From contig NZ_OY781472.1 in the NCBI RefSeq assembly GCF_963677035.1, positions 62,001-126,000 of the forward strand: a DNA stretch of 64,000 bases. Direction: 5' to 3'. Position numbers and translations under genes: made by a program. The first letter of the stretch is position 1. Each line of letters opens with the position of its first letter. Positions 9,491 through 18,170 of the stretch are shown here, one piece after another. This stretch comes from an uncultured Hyphomonas sp. (GTDB taxonomy: Bacteria > Pseudomonadota > Alphaproteobacteria > Caulobacterales > Hyphomonadaceae). The notes beneath the pieces are model-generated. The model ran no database searches. It was not told the origin of the DNA and saw only the letters and a program-made list of their open reading frames with translations.

Positions 9491-9739
9491 GGGCGGTATG
9501 AAACGAGCCGGGATGGCGAAAAAATATGCTCGGTCAAGACTACACGGCAAGCGGACATCGCCGGACGAGACAAACCGTTGCGCCGCCTTATTTTGTCGAA
9601 GTCTGAAGACCTGTCAGCGCATTCGGGGAGATATGGTGCTGCGCTCAAGCAGGCGTATCGGGGCATAGACCATGTCATTCGCAGCGACATCAAGGAGTTT
9701 GAAGCGGCCATGCTGAATGCTTTCCCGGACGAAGCCTGA
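9491..9739 (+). pseudogene. C-terminal remnant of an unknown gene
   Basis: An open stretch of 82 codons follows a TAA at 9488 and has no usable ATG start until near its end. Its protein-like tail reads ALKQAYRGIDHVIRSDIKEF, then AAMLNAFPDEA and a TGA. The amino acid mix and third-position GC look coding, unlike the neighbouring frames, so it may be the 3' end of a gene whose front was lost or frameshifted. No family is recognised. Confidence 0.35.
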
Positions 9740-9785
9740 GCGTTCCAACAAGGCCGCTATGAACGAACCGGCCGGATGACAAGAT

Positions 9786-12700
9786 TCAGCGTTCGCCCGC
9801 CCAGGGCAAGAGACCGTTTGGAATCTCCCGGCCGGTATATTCCTTCTTCCAGTCCTTCAGCTGCTTTTCCATCGCCCGCTTGAGCTTGCCGAACCGTTCT
9901 CCGGCAAAGGCGACCTTGCGGTCATGAAGTTCACTGTCATTCCCGGTTCCTGCCGAATTGCGGTCAAACACGTCCCGAATCCATGCCCTGGCGCGTTTGT
10001 CGGCGCTCGCTTCAAACAGCTTCCATGCTGCATGGGCTTCGGCCGGATCCCTGGCACTCGCATAGACGCTGAGCCAGTGATGGGCATAGGCTTCCATCTG
10101 TCCGGCTGTAAAAGACCTGCGTCTCAGCGTTTCGAACTCATTGGCTGCAAGACCGACAGGCCATTCGTCTTCTCCCGCAATGTCCTGCAGCTGAACGAGC
10201 GGTGCCAGGAAAACAGCCCTGCGATGGCGCAGTGGAAGTTCGCTCTGCCGGTCCTCTTCGATCCTGGAGAGCAACCAGTCTTCGCGCCCATACCGGCGGG
10301 CAGCAATGACAAGATCCAGAAGGGCCAGGTCGCTTCCGGACTGGCCCGGTCCGAAGAGTGTATCCCGCATCTCAACGGCATGAAGGCTGTCTGGCGCCTC
10401 GAACGGAATGAGCGTCAGCCAGTCCACACCCGCCGGTCCGATAAAGCGCGTCGTTGTGACCTTCCTGAGGAATTTCCAGAGACCCGCCCCCCGTTCCGGG
10501 TCATGCTTCATCAGGGAACGGCAGAGCGCGATGTAGAACCCTTCAGCGAGGCGCACGCGCCGGCTGGCTTCAGCTGTTCCTTGAGCAACACCGTCCAGCC
10601 AAGTTTCGATCGTCTCCGGACAGTCTCTGAAGACAATATCAAAGTCTTCCGGACGCATTTCGACTAGATAAAGGTTCGCGCCTTTCTGGCGAGCCTCGTC
10701 GACGCGCCGGATCGCCTCCCGGATGATTTCCGTTCGCTCATCGGCGGCCTTGTCGGGATCATTCATTTTGAGCAACTGGTCGAGCGGATTGGCATCTCCC
10801 CCGGACTCTTCAATCGTCTCACCCACGGAAAAACCGTAATGGCCTCTGACAGAGCGTTCTTCGTCATACGTTAGCAGCGCGACCGGTTCTGGTGGGCCGA
10901 CTGTCTGCTGCAACAGGGCCTGGGTGACGATATCCGCCGCCAGTTCCGTCTCCGCCCGAGACGGTCGCCTCCCACCGAGACAGGCCAGGAGCCGCGCCGG
11001 CGCGATACGATGTATGACAGAGGCGAGCGGAACATCCCGGCTCGCCACTGCAATCGCGGTCGATCCATGGAAGTTTTCCCAGAAGGATCGATCGGCGGAC
11101 CAGCTCCAGTCACGTTCCAGGAGAATCTTCCCGAATGATTCCGGCGCCGAACGGGACAGGAGCGGCCAGGCCGTTCCAACGCCATCCGGATTGCCCATGC
11201 CTTCGAGCGCGTATTGTGAAACCACCTCAAGCGCCAAAGGCCCCAATGCCACATCGTGATAGGCCAGCAAGTCCATCAGCTGGCGGAATTTCGTCGGATC
11301 GTCCTTGTAATCCTCCACCAGCCGGTCAATCTGGACCCGATCCGGCGAACGGGCCGCATCCGCAAGACTTGCATAAACCGCCTCCCCGGCATGATCCAGA
11401 ATATGCCTGTACTGGGCTTCCGCATCGAGTCCCTGGATTTCGGCGGTCAATGTCCAGGCCCGCACGCCACTCTCATTGGCCGGGCGTCCTTCCGCCGATG
11501 TTTCCCGGAACGCCGCGAGCGCGTCGCGTTCTTCCTGCCCGATCAGAAGCATGCCCTCCGTCACCGTCAGGGCCGAGCCGAACCGCTGCTTCGCGGGCCG
11601 GCTTGCATAGGCCCGCAACCTGGCGCGCTCGAGCTCTGCCAGCAGAGCCGGATCGCACCTGGCGAGCGCCAGCGACAAACCCTCCCAATCCAGGTCTCCC
11701 CGGGTCGTATCGCGCGATATGCTCACATCATCGAACGAAAAAGCGCGGGCTGCCTCGCGCAGCTCCTGGACGAATGCGTCATCGGGCTGGAAATTGGGGT
11801 CAAGCAAAGCTGTCTTGCAGCGCTCGATCCGGCGGAGCAGGCGTCTATCCTTATCGAGCAGGCATTCGGCCATATGCCGCCGTTCCGGGCGAAAATAGCT
11901 CTTGGACGGCGCCGCCTCATACTCCGCTTCATAGTGCTCTGCGACCGGTGATCTCGGTTCAATGCGCGCCGCTTCTTCTGAATCGGTCTCGTAGCCTGTC
12001 CGGCGCAAAAGGATGGCGGCTGCCTTGCGATAGAGGTCCGGGTCTGCCCCTTGCGGCGGGACACGGCGAAGCAGGTCTTCGGCCGCCGCGCGCAGGCGCC
12101 TGGCGGTCTCCTGCGGGTCGACGGGATTGAGAAGGTTCAGCCAGGAGAGCGCATCTCCTCTTATATCAGGTCCAACAACCGCCGCATGCAGCGCGCCGGT
12201 CACCAGAAACGGTACGGCATTTTTCAAAGGCCGGCCTTGGAGCAATTGTACCCCGGCAAGAACGAGATCGTCGCTTTCCCGGTCGACCAGTTCGAAGGTC
12301 TCGCCGCCAAGCTCAATCGTACCCGGCTCCGCAATGCCGATCGTTTGCAAAAGGCGCAGGCGCCGCATTTCGGTAAAACTGTGCTTGTCGCCATCATCAG
12401 CGCGGCCGGTACGATCAAGCGAAATCCTGCGCCGCCAGATGGCTGCGCGGGCGCCAATCACTTCAGCGAGCATCTCATCTTCCAGGGCAACGCCCCGCAG
12501 CGCATTGACCGCCATGTCACGCGCACTCGCCAGTTCGTTGCCCTTCAGATTCTCAATTGCATCCAGAAGAGGCGCGACTAGCTCACCGGCCAGCTGATCA
12601 ATCAGGTCTGCCGACCGGTCCAGCAGGTTTTGTGTCTCCAGCAAGGCGATGAGGATGGCGCTCAGGCAGTGACCGGCGACCGGCACTGCATGGCAAACTG

Positions 12701-14474
12701 CAAGCGACAGTGCTGCTTCAAGTATGCCAGAGCGTTCATCATAGCCCAGTATGGAATCCAGCCATGCGTTCAGCCGTTCCTGGGCAGGCCCCAGCCCGGC
12801 CTCGTTGCGCAGGGCTTCGATCAGCGCGAGGCCGAGCGCATAATCGACAAATTCACGCCCAAACGTGACCGTTTCGGATTGCTCCAGCGTCGCAAACACG
12901 CCATCGACAATGGCAGACACCCGGCTTGAGATGCCAGCTGCATCAAATCGGGCATCCTTCGCCATATCCGCAAGATCGACCATATCCGTGGGGGCCCGTC
13001 CGTCACGAAACCGGCCCGCAAGCTTCAGGACAAAGGTATTCCACTCGCCTGGCGAGAACGTCTCTCCGCTCGCATCGAACAACCTTTTGCGGCCATATTC
13101 ATAAAGAAGCCGGTGCGGCGTGACCTGCGCCAGTCCGGACAGCTCATCCCGCAATTCAATGACAAGGTCGAAAAAGCGCGGAACCCTGGCAAGCTCCAGT
13201 ACGCCCTCGCTCAGATCTCCCCGGCTGAGCCCTTCTGCCTGCAGTTTCTGGTCGAGTTCTCCCCCGGGGGCATCATCATAAGGCTTGACCTCGACAATGG
13301 CTGGCTTCGGAATGACAGATTGAAGATTGGCAAGGCGCGCTTGCAGATGGCTTTTCCGGGTCGTCGCGACAATCCGTGTACAGTTAAATAGAGGCGGAGC
13401 GGCAAACTGATACAGAGTCTGGATCCAGCCGGCCGAGCCAGTCTCATTCATGCCATCGAACAGAACCAGGAAGACCGGACCTTCTTCTGCCGGCCGCTCC
13501 AACAAACGCTCAACCCTCTGGTACCAGAACTCCGGTGTCCGGACATGCGTCAGGTCATGCAGGTGGCGGGCGATGAGACGGACGACATCGCCGTGATTGG
13601 CGGGTAGCGCCCCGCCAATGGATTTCGAAGACACAGGGATGATAATGGGCAATCGTTCAAGCCCGGCCTGCAGCCAGTCCATCGCTGCCCAGGTCTTGCC
13701 CGCGCCATCGCGGCCGGAAAGTACCAGCACCTGCCCTTTCTGGTTTTGGTCAAACCAGGCGGACAGGCCATCGAACACCATGTCACGGCGCAAATGGTTG
13801 ACGCCCGGCGCACTGCCGGCAACATCCTGATGTAGCCGGGCCTTCGATATGGAGACGTCTGACCAGATCGCCCTTATCCCCGCATGGCTGGCCTGCCTGA
13901 CCGCCTCATAACCGGTGGCCCAGGATTCCAGATCGCGCCGCAAGCGATTGACGGTCTTTGCGCAGGACGGATCGCCAGCGATCTTTTCCAGTACGCCTTC
14001 ATCGAGGCCCGGGAGGAAATGACGTGTAATATCCGGAAATCTGGCCGCCAGGGCCGCGAGGCACGGCATACCGTCCTTGTCCCAGCCAAGGGGAACGAAA
14101 ACGACCGCCTTTTGCTCGGCACTTTTAGAAGCCGACAAAAGGATCTGATCCGGAATGTCGCGCGTGGTGGCAAGGATCCAGGCTTCAAGAGCCGGCATGG
14201 AATCGATGGACTCCTCGATCTCTCCAAGGATCCCGCGACGGTCGAGGCTTGTGTCGCCCTTGTAGCGCCGTGCCTCGAGCTTCAGGGACCGCCGGCCTGT
14301 CGTACTTGCATCGCCGCCATGCTGGCTGCCGGATTTAGCGATAAAGAAACCCGTATCGAGCATTTCCCCGACAAGCGCCGCCGCCAGGCGTTCGAATTCA
14401 TGCGTCGTAATGCCCCGCATACAGGCCTGAAGCACCGATAGGGCCGTATCCAGTTCTGCCTGGTTCGTGCTCAT
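9786..14474 (-). CDS. giant P-loop (STAND-like) NTPase with N-terminal nuclease-like domain
   Basis: 1562 residues. Residues about 40-75 read GGDA, then LKLEARRY, the layout of a PD-(D/E)XK restriction-type core (D55, E67-x-R69), but with Arg where catalytic Lys is usual. Walker A is GRDGAGKT (254-261) and Walker B is VFLVLFDGMNE (334-344). The rest, over 1000 residues, is helical and rich in Leu, Ala, Glu and Arg, like a repeat scaffold. This order of effector, NTPase and long sensor matches antiviral STAND (Avs-type) proteins, which detect phage proteins and then switch on a nuclease. That function is inference. GGAGG lies about seven bases before ATG 14474. The gene stands alone, so a one-protein system is likely. 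Confidence 0.7.
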   Translation of the reverse strand: MSTNQAELDTALSVLQACMRGITTHEFERLAAALVGEMLDTGFFIAKSGSQHGGDASTTGRRSLKLEARRYKGDTSLDRRGILGEIEESIDSMPALEAWILATTRDIPDQILLSASKSAEQKAVVFVPLGWDKDGMPCLAALAARFPDITRHFLPGLDEGVLEKIAGDPSCAKTVNRLRRDLESWATGYEAVRQASHAGIRAIWSDVSISKARLHQDVAGSAPGVNHLRRDMVFDGLSAWFDQNQKGQVLVLSGRDGAGKTWAAMDWLQAGLERLPIIIPVSSKSIGGALPANHGDVVRLIARHLHDLTHVRTPEFWYQRVERLLERPAEEGPVFLVLFDGMNETGSAGWIQTLYQFAAPPLFNCTRIVATTRKSHLQARLANLQSVIPKPAIVEVKPYDDAPGGELDQKLQAEGLSRGDLSEGVLELARVPRFFDLVIELRDELSGLAQVTPHRLLYEYGRKRLFDASGETFSPGEWNTFVLKLAGRFRDGRAPTDMVDLADMAKDARFDAAGISSRVSAIVDGVFATLEQSETVTFGREFVDYALGLALIEALRNEAGLGPAQERLNAWLDSILGYDERSGILEAALSLAVCHAVPVAGHCLSAILIALLETQNLLDRSADLIDQLAGELVAPLLDAIENLKGNELASARDMAVNALRGVALEDEMLAEVIGARAAIWRRRISLDRTGRADDGDKHSFTEMRRLRLLQTIGIAEPGTIELGGETFELVDRESDDLVLAGVQLLQGRPLKNAVPFLVTGALHAAVVGPDIRGDALSWLNLLNPVDPQETARRLRAAAEDLLRRVPPQGADPDLYRKAAAILLRRTGYETDSEEAARIEPRSPVAEHYEAEYEAAPSKSYFRPERRHMAECLLDKDRRLLRRIERCKTALLDPNFQPDDAFVQELREAARAFSFDDVSISRDTTRGDLDWEGLSLALARCDPALLAELERARLRAYASRPAKQRFGSALTVTEGMLLIGQEERDALAAFRETSAEGRPANESGVRAWTLTAEIQGLDAEAQYRHILDHAGEAVYASLADAARSPDRVQIDRLVEDYKDDPTKFRQLMDLLAYHDVALGPLALEVVSQYALEGMGNPDGVGTAWPLLSRSAPESFGKILLERDWSWSADRSFWENFHGSTAIAVASRDVPLASVIHRIAPARLLACLGGRRPSRAETELAADIVTQALLQQTVGPPEPVALLTYDEERSVRGHYGFSVGETIEESGGDANPLDQLLKMNDPDKAADERTEIIREAIRRVDEARQKGANLYLVEMRPEDFDIVFRDCPETIETWLDGVAQGTAEASRRVRLAEGFYIALCRSLMKHDPERGAGLWKFLRKVTTTRFIGPAGVDWLTLIPFEAPDSLHAVEMRDTLFGPGQSGSDLALLDLVIAARRYGREDWLLSRIEEDRQSELPLRHRRAVFLAPLVQLQDIAGEDEWPVGLAANEFETLRRRSFTAGQMEAYAHHWLSVYASARDPAEAHAAWKLFEASADKRARAWIRDVFDRNSAGTGNDSELHDRKVAFAGERFGKLKRAMEKQLKDWKKEYTGREIPNGLLPWAGER

Positions 14475-14870
14475 GAGCGACCTCCGGCAAGATCAGCCCG
14501 AGCTGGCGCCCGACGGAAAGACAAGAAGACAGAAATCATATTATCCGGGCCAAATTGCGGTAGGCGCCCGCGAACCGCTGGCGCACAGTTTCAAAACAAG
14601 ACGTGATAGATCGCTATTTGCAATTGCACACAAGCAAACATCGCAATCTGATATGCGACTGGCAAACCTGGCTGCAAGCTGGAGATCAATACGTATCAAG
14701 AAAGGATCCAAGATCCAGGATCTTGTCGGTCGCAATCACCTCAATCGCCCGGCGCAGCTGTTCAGGTTCGCCTTTCATTTGCTGTTCCGTCAGTCTGAAT
14801 CTGACCGTAATGTCCGTTTTCAAACGGACACTTGCGGTATAGCAGGCCTGACAGGATGATTTGTAGGTAA

Positions 14871-14960
14871 CCTCCAATTCGGGACGAGCAAAAAAAGACC
14901 GGTCCTTGACGGACCGGCCCTTCAGGAAGAGCTGTACACGGATGTACAGCCAATTGGAGG
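14871..14960. repeat. nested inverted repeat with two internal hairpins
   Basis: Perfect 9-bp outer arms, CCTCCAATT at 14871-14879 and AATTGGAGG at 14952-14960, enclose two hairpins. The first is GACCGGTCC / GGACCGGCC (14897-14905 with 14911-14919, one mismatch). The second is GCTGTACA / TGTACAGC (14931-14938 with 14943-14950, perfect). The whole could fold into a three-way junction as RNA or as extruded DNA. Each outer arm would expose a GGAGG Shine-Dalgarno core on one strand. Confidence 0.6.
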
Positions 14961-15106
14961 AACACGCATCCACTCGCGCGCCAGCCACCCGATCTCAAGT
15001 CTCATGGCCTGAGAAGAAACTGGCCTGAATAGTGCCCGCCGGACAGGGCGGGGCTGACCCCAGTACTTGTCAGATCTGACGCAGGTATCCGTTCCCGGAC
15101 AAAAAG

Positions 15107-15133
15107 CGGGCCGGTCAAGCGCAGACCGGCCCG
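15107..15133. terminator. terminator-like hairpin
   Basis: A perfect 10-bp GC stem, CGGGCCGGTC (15107-15116) with GACCGGCCCG (15124-15133), a 7-base loop, A-rich flank on the left and TTT on the right, so it could stop transcription in either direction. Confidence 0.5.
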
Positions 15134-15150
15134 TTTGAGGCTCAGGTATG

Positions 15151-15175
15151 CCGGGCGGTGGGTGAGCCCGCCCGG
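15151..15175. repeat. short GC hairpin
   Basis: Perfect 8-bp inverted repeat CCGGGCGG (15151-15158) and CCGCCCGG (15168-15175) with a 9-base loop, 17 bases after the preceding hairpin. Function unknown. Confidence 0.45.
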
Positions 15176-15512
15176 ACATCCTTCAAGGGAGGAAACGCCA
15201 ATGCGATGAAGCGAGTGGCTGGCCCGAAAGGAAACCCGTCCGGGTTGAGTCTGTTTTGACGCATTGCAGCATGAAGCAACAGGGCGGGCCTGACACGGCC
15301 ATTTAACGAAACTGACCCGACCGCAAAATCTCCTCCCCGGATTAGCCCCAACTGCCTGCAAGGCCGGTCAGGCACGCTAATCGCCGACGCTGTTGTCTTG
15401 CCTCCAATACGACCCGCCCCCTTTGAAAGCTGATGCAAATTTTCTACTTTCCGGGATATATGGCATTATCCTTGCTTCTCGTGTGAGTGGAATCTCAACG
15501 GAGGCAGATCCC

Positions 15513-16346
15513 GTGACACGCGACCATGATCCGGTTCTCAGCCGGTATGACTATACAGCCAGGCTCTCACGCAGCCGGTGGGCCTGGGAGTTCCTGAGAC
15601 GCAATCAGGACTTCCGGGACGACGCTGCCCGGCACGGATCGGAAGAGATCTCCCGGAAGCGCGCCTGCCGGTCGATCGAGATCATCCGGCCGAGATGCGA
15701 CCAGACCGAAGCCAGCCGGTGGGGCCTCGCCTTCTTTCCCGATCCCTCTCTCAATGGCTTCGATGCAGACGCCTTCTGGTGCGCACACCTTTATCCGCGC
15801 ACGCTCGTGGTCAATGTCCGCCCGCGTGCCCCCGGAGAGGTCGACGATATCTTCGAGCGCACGACCAGCGTCTGCCAGATCCGCCACCTCTCCGACCGGA
15901 TGGGGCGCGAGCAGATCCTCATCAAGGGAGATGGATGTGTCGTGCAGGTGCGCTGTACCGGCCTCTCCCTGCTCAGTCTCGAACCGGTCCGGATGCACCT
16001 CGATTTTGGCGGATACGAGGATGCCGATGCCAAAATCAAAGTATTCGAACGCGCCCGCCAGGCCCTTCTTGATCCACCTGATGCCTCCTCCGGCGCCGCC
16101 TGGACCCGGTCCAGCCTGATCCTTCGAAACAGCCTGATCGCCCTTGATTGCATCGATGCAGACCTCTCTCACCGGGACATCGCCGCCGTCCTCTATGGCT
16201 GGGCCCGCGCAGAAGCGGCCTGGCACGAGCCGGGCTCCGCCCTGCGCCAGGAGATCGTCCGCCTCGTGCGCAAAGGGCGTGACCTGCGCGATGGCGGGTA
16301 CCGGGAACTGCTCAGCCACTCAGCTGGCGCGGTCAGGGCCGCCTGA
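15513..16346 (+). CDS. DUF6499 / DUF2285 protein of mobile-element type
   Basis: The N-terminal YDYTARLSRSRWAWEFLRRN matches the DUF6499 signature. The C-terminal part (IALDCIDADLSHRDIAAVLY followed by GWARAEAAWHEPGS) matches DUF2285. This two-part protein is common in integrative and conjugative elements of Alphaproteobacteria, where it is thought to act as a regulator or DNA-binding factor. GTG 15513 is taken as start because GGAGG lies eight bases upstream; earlier in-frame codons run through intergenic hairpins. It supports a mobile origin for the island. Confidence 0.7.
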   Translation: MTRDHDPVLSRYDYTARLSRSRWAWEFLRRNQDFRDDAARHGSEEISRKRACRSIEIIRPRCDQTEASRWGLAFFPDPSLNGFDADAFWCAHLYPRTLVVNVRPRAPGEVDDIFERTTSVCQIRHLSDRMGREQILIKGDGCVVQVRCTGLSLLSLEPVRMHLDFGGYEDADAKIKVFERARQALLDPPDASSGAAWTRSSLILRNSLIALDCIDADLSHRDIAAVLYGWARAEAAWHEPGSALRQEIVRLVRKGRDLRDGGYRELLSHSAGAVRAA

Positions 16347-16383
16347 CTATGATCAGACAGATCTATACTATGCGCCATTTTTC

Positions 16384-16420
16384 AATCACTAATTTTGTAT
16401 TATGTATTTTTTGAGTGATT
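16384..16420. promoter_or_regulatory. candidate hipBA operator / promoter region
   Basis: In the AT-rich DNA before hipB, AATCACT (16384-16390) and AGTGATT (16414-16420) form a perfect 7-bp inverted repeat with 23 bases between. HipB proteins bind palindromes before their own operon, so this is a reasonable operator. Binding is inferred only. Confidence 0.35.
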
Positions 16421-16478
16421 TTTCATGTATTAACAGACTGTACATCCGCATATGATAGTGTATGAATAATCAGTCACT

Positions 16479-16495
16479 GTGCATCAAAGTGCATC
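16479..16495 (+). repeat. direct repeat GTGCATC before hipB
   Basis: GTGCATC occurs at 16479-16485 and 16489-16495, one helical turn apart. It lies between the two possible hipB starts and could be a second operator element. Confidence 0.3.
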
Positions 16496-16509
16496 TTATT
16501 GATCGAAAA

Positions 16510-16866
16510 ATGACGCAAAAAACAGATTTCTCAACTGCCTCGAGCGACCGGATTGTTGAAGCCCTCGGTAAACGGCTCGACGAAATCCGCCTTGCCCGCA
16601 ATGTCCCCCAGGCCTCGCTTGCAAGGCAGGCAGGCGTCTCGCGCAGCACGCTGACCCGGATCGCTGAAGGCAAGGGCGTCTCCCTCGACTCCTTCGTCCG
16701 CATCATGCAGGCCCTCGGCCTCAGCGACCATCTCGCCGCCCTCCTGCCCGATCCCTCGATCCGCCCGGTCGACCGGGTCCGCCTTGAAGGCACCGAGCGC
16801 AAACGTGCCAGCCGCAAGCGCAAGCCCGCCGGAAAATGGACCTGGGGTGATGAGGACCAATCATGA
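16510..16866 (+). CDS. hipB: HipB-like antitoxin, XRE-family repressor
   Basis: A small protein with a clear helix-turn-helix (PQASLARQAGVSRSTLTRIA) and the typical continuation of a HipB/XRE regulator, then a basic C-terminal tail (KRASRKRKPAGKW). It binds and neutralises the HipA kinase and represses the operon. Its stop overlaps the hipA start by four bases (ATGA), the usual coupling of such pairs. ATG 16510 gives the normal length; an in-frame ATG at 16462 would add 16 residues and neither has a strong ribosome site. Confidence 0.85.
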   Translation: MTQKTDFSTASSDRIVEALGKRLDEIRLARNVPQASLARQAGVSRSTLTRIAEGKGVSLDSFVRIMQALGLSDHLAALLPDPSIRPVDRVRLEGTERKRASRKRKPAGKWTWGDEDQS

Positions 16867-18170
16867 TCGACACGGCCCGGGTCATTCTTTGGGGACGCGA
16901 TATCGGGGCTGTGACCTGGGTCGAGGCACGCGATATCGGCGTCTTCCAGTATACGCCAGAATTTGCGGCCTCCGGCATTGAGGTCGCCCCGCTCACCATG
17001 CCCCTCGATCCAGCCCCGCGGGAATTCCCCTCCCTCGCGCGTGAAACCTTCAAGGGCCTGCCGGGCCTCCTTGCCGACAGCCTCCCGGACAAGTTCGGCA
17101 ATACGCTGATCAATGCCTGGCTTGCGTCCGAAGGCCGTGCGCCGGGAAGTTTCACGCCGGTCGAGCGCCTCTGCTACACGGGCGCACGCGGCATGGGCGC
17201 CCTCGAATTCAGGCCGACGCTTGGCGACACGCCGCGCCGCTCCCACAAAGTCGACATCGACGCCCTCGTGTCTCTCGCCAACCGCGTCCTTGATGACCGG
17301 ATTGCCCTTGCCGGAAAGTTCACCGGCCAGGACGACAAGCAGGCGATCGAAGACATCCTCCGGGTCGGCACTTCGGCCGGCGGCGCCCGCGCCAAGGCCG
17401 TCCTTGCCTGGAACGAACAGACCGGCGAATTCCGCTCCGGCCAGGCCCCCGCCGAGAAGGGCTTTACGCCCTGGCTCATGAAGTTCGACGGCGTCCAGGG
17501 AAACAGCGACCGGGAAGTCGCCGACCCGCTCGGGTTCGGCCGTATCGAATATGCCTACCATCTGATGGCCCGCGCTGCCGGCATCGATATGGAAGAGTGC
17601 CGCCTGCACGAAGAAGGCGGCCGGGCCCATTTCATGACCCGCCGGTTTGACCGGACACATGACGGACACAAGCTCCACCTCCAGTCGCTCGGTGCCATGC
17701 AGCATTTCGATTTCAACCAGGCCGGCGCCTACGCCTATGAACAGGCCGTGCAGACGGTCCGCAGGCTGGGCCTGCCAGCCCATGACGTCGACCAGCAGGT
17801 TCGCCGGGCCATGTTCAACGTCCTCGCCCGCAATCATGACGACCATGTCAAGAACATCGCCTTCCTGATGACACCGGACGGGACCTGGCGCCTCTCGCCC
17901 GCTTTCGATATTGCCTATGCCTACAATCCCGACGGTGCCTGGACGAGCCAGCATCAGATGAGCCTTAACGGCAAAAGGCGGGACTTCGAGCAGGACGACC
18001 TGCTGGACTTTGCGGCAACCGGCAACATCAAGAAGGCGCGCGCGAAATCGATCCTTGCCGAGATCGCCGACGCGCTCTCGCGCTGGCTCGACTTTGCCGA
18101 GGCAGCAGGCATGGGAGAATATGATACGGACCGTATCCGAAAAACCTTCCGCATCTACCTGGCCGACTAG
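16863..18170 (+). CDS. hipA: HipA-like serine/threonine kinase toxin
   Basis: 435 residues, full length for HipA with the N-terminal subdomain. Motifs: LPDKFGNTLINAWL, the phosphate-loop type segment VGTSAGGARAKA, WLMKFDG, HFMTRRFDR, the catalytic loop LARNHDDHVKNIAF and LSPAFDIAYAY. HipA phosphorylates glutamyl-tRNA synthetase in E. coli and related targets elsewhere, stopping translation and giving persistence. All key residues (catalytic Asp, Asn, metal Asp) appear intact, so the kinase is probably active. It ends on CTAG, where the convergent nuclease-NTPase gene also ends on the other strand. Confidence 0.93.
   Translation: MIDTARVILWGRDIGAVTWVEARDIGVFQYTPEFAASGIEVAPLTMPLDPAPREFPSLARETFKGLPGLLADSLPDKFGNTLINAWLASEGRAPGSFTPVERLCYTGARGMGALEFRPTLGDTPRRSHKVDIDALVSLANRVLDDRIALAGKFTGQDDKQAIEDILRVGTSAGGARAKAVLAWNEQTGEFRSGQAPAEKGFTPWLMKFDGVQGNSDREVADPLGFGRIEYAYHLMARAAGIDMEECRLHEEGGRAHFMTRRFDRTHDGHKLHLQSLGAMQHFDFNQAGAYAYEQAVQTVRRLGLPAHDVDQQVRRAMFNVLARNHDDHVKNIAFLMTPDGTWRLSPAFDIAYAYNPDGAWTSQHQMSLNGKRRDFEQDDLLDFAATGNIKKARAKSILAEIADALSRWLDFAEAAGMGEYDTDRIRKTFRIYLAD

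Larger units (their letters stand above)
14475..15512. other. 1-kb intergenic region with several hairpins
   Basis: No convincing gene. The open frame at 14686-14988 on the minus strand has no good start and overlaps the hairpin block. The region holds at least three strong inverted-repeat structures, listed separately, between the divergently transcribed NTPase gene and the DUF2285-type gene. Promoters for both probably lie here. Confidence 0.5.

Noticed and set aside
9183..9668. 161-aa open frame on the plus strand
   Set aside because: No motif, poor amino acid mix and no ribosome site; the neighbouring frame at 9491-9739 looks more coding.
14686..14988. 100-aa open frame on the minus strand
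   Set aside because: Its first half runs through the hairpin block and there is no good start; the second half may be a remnant but support is too weak.
16470..17954. 494-aa open frame on the minus strand
   Set aside because: Shadow of hipBA; hipA motifs are on the plus strand.
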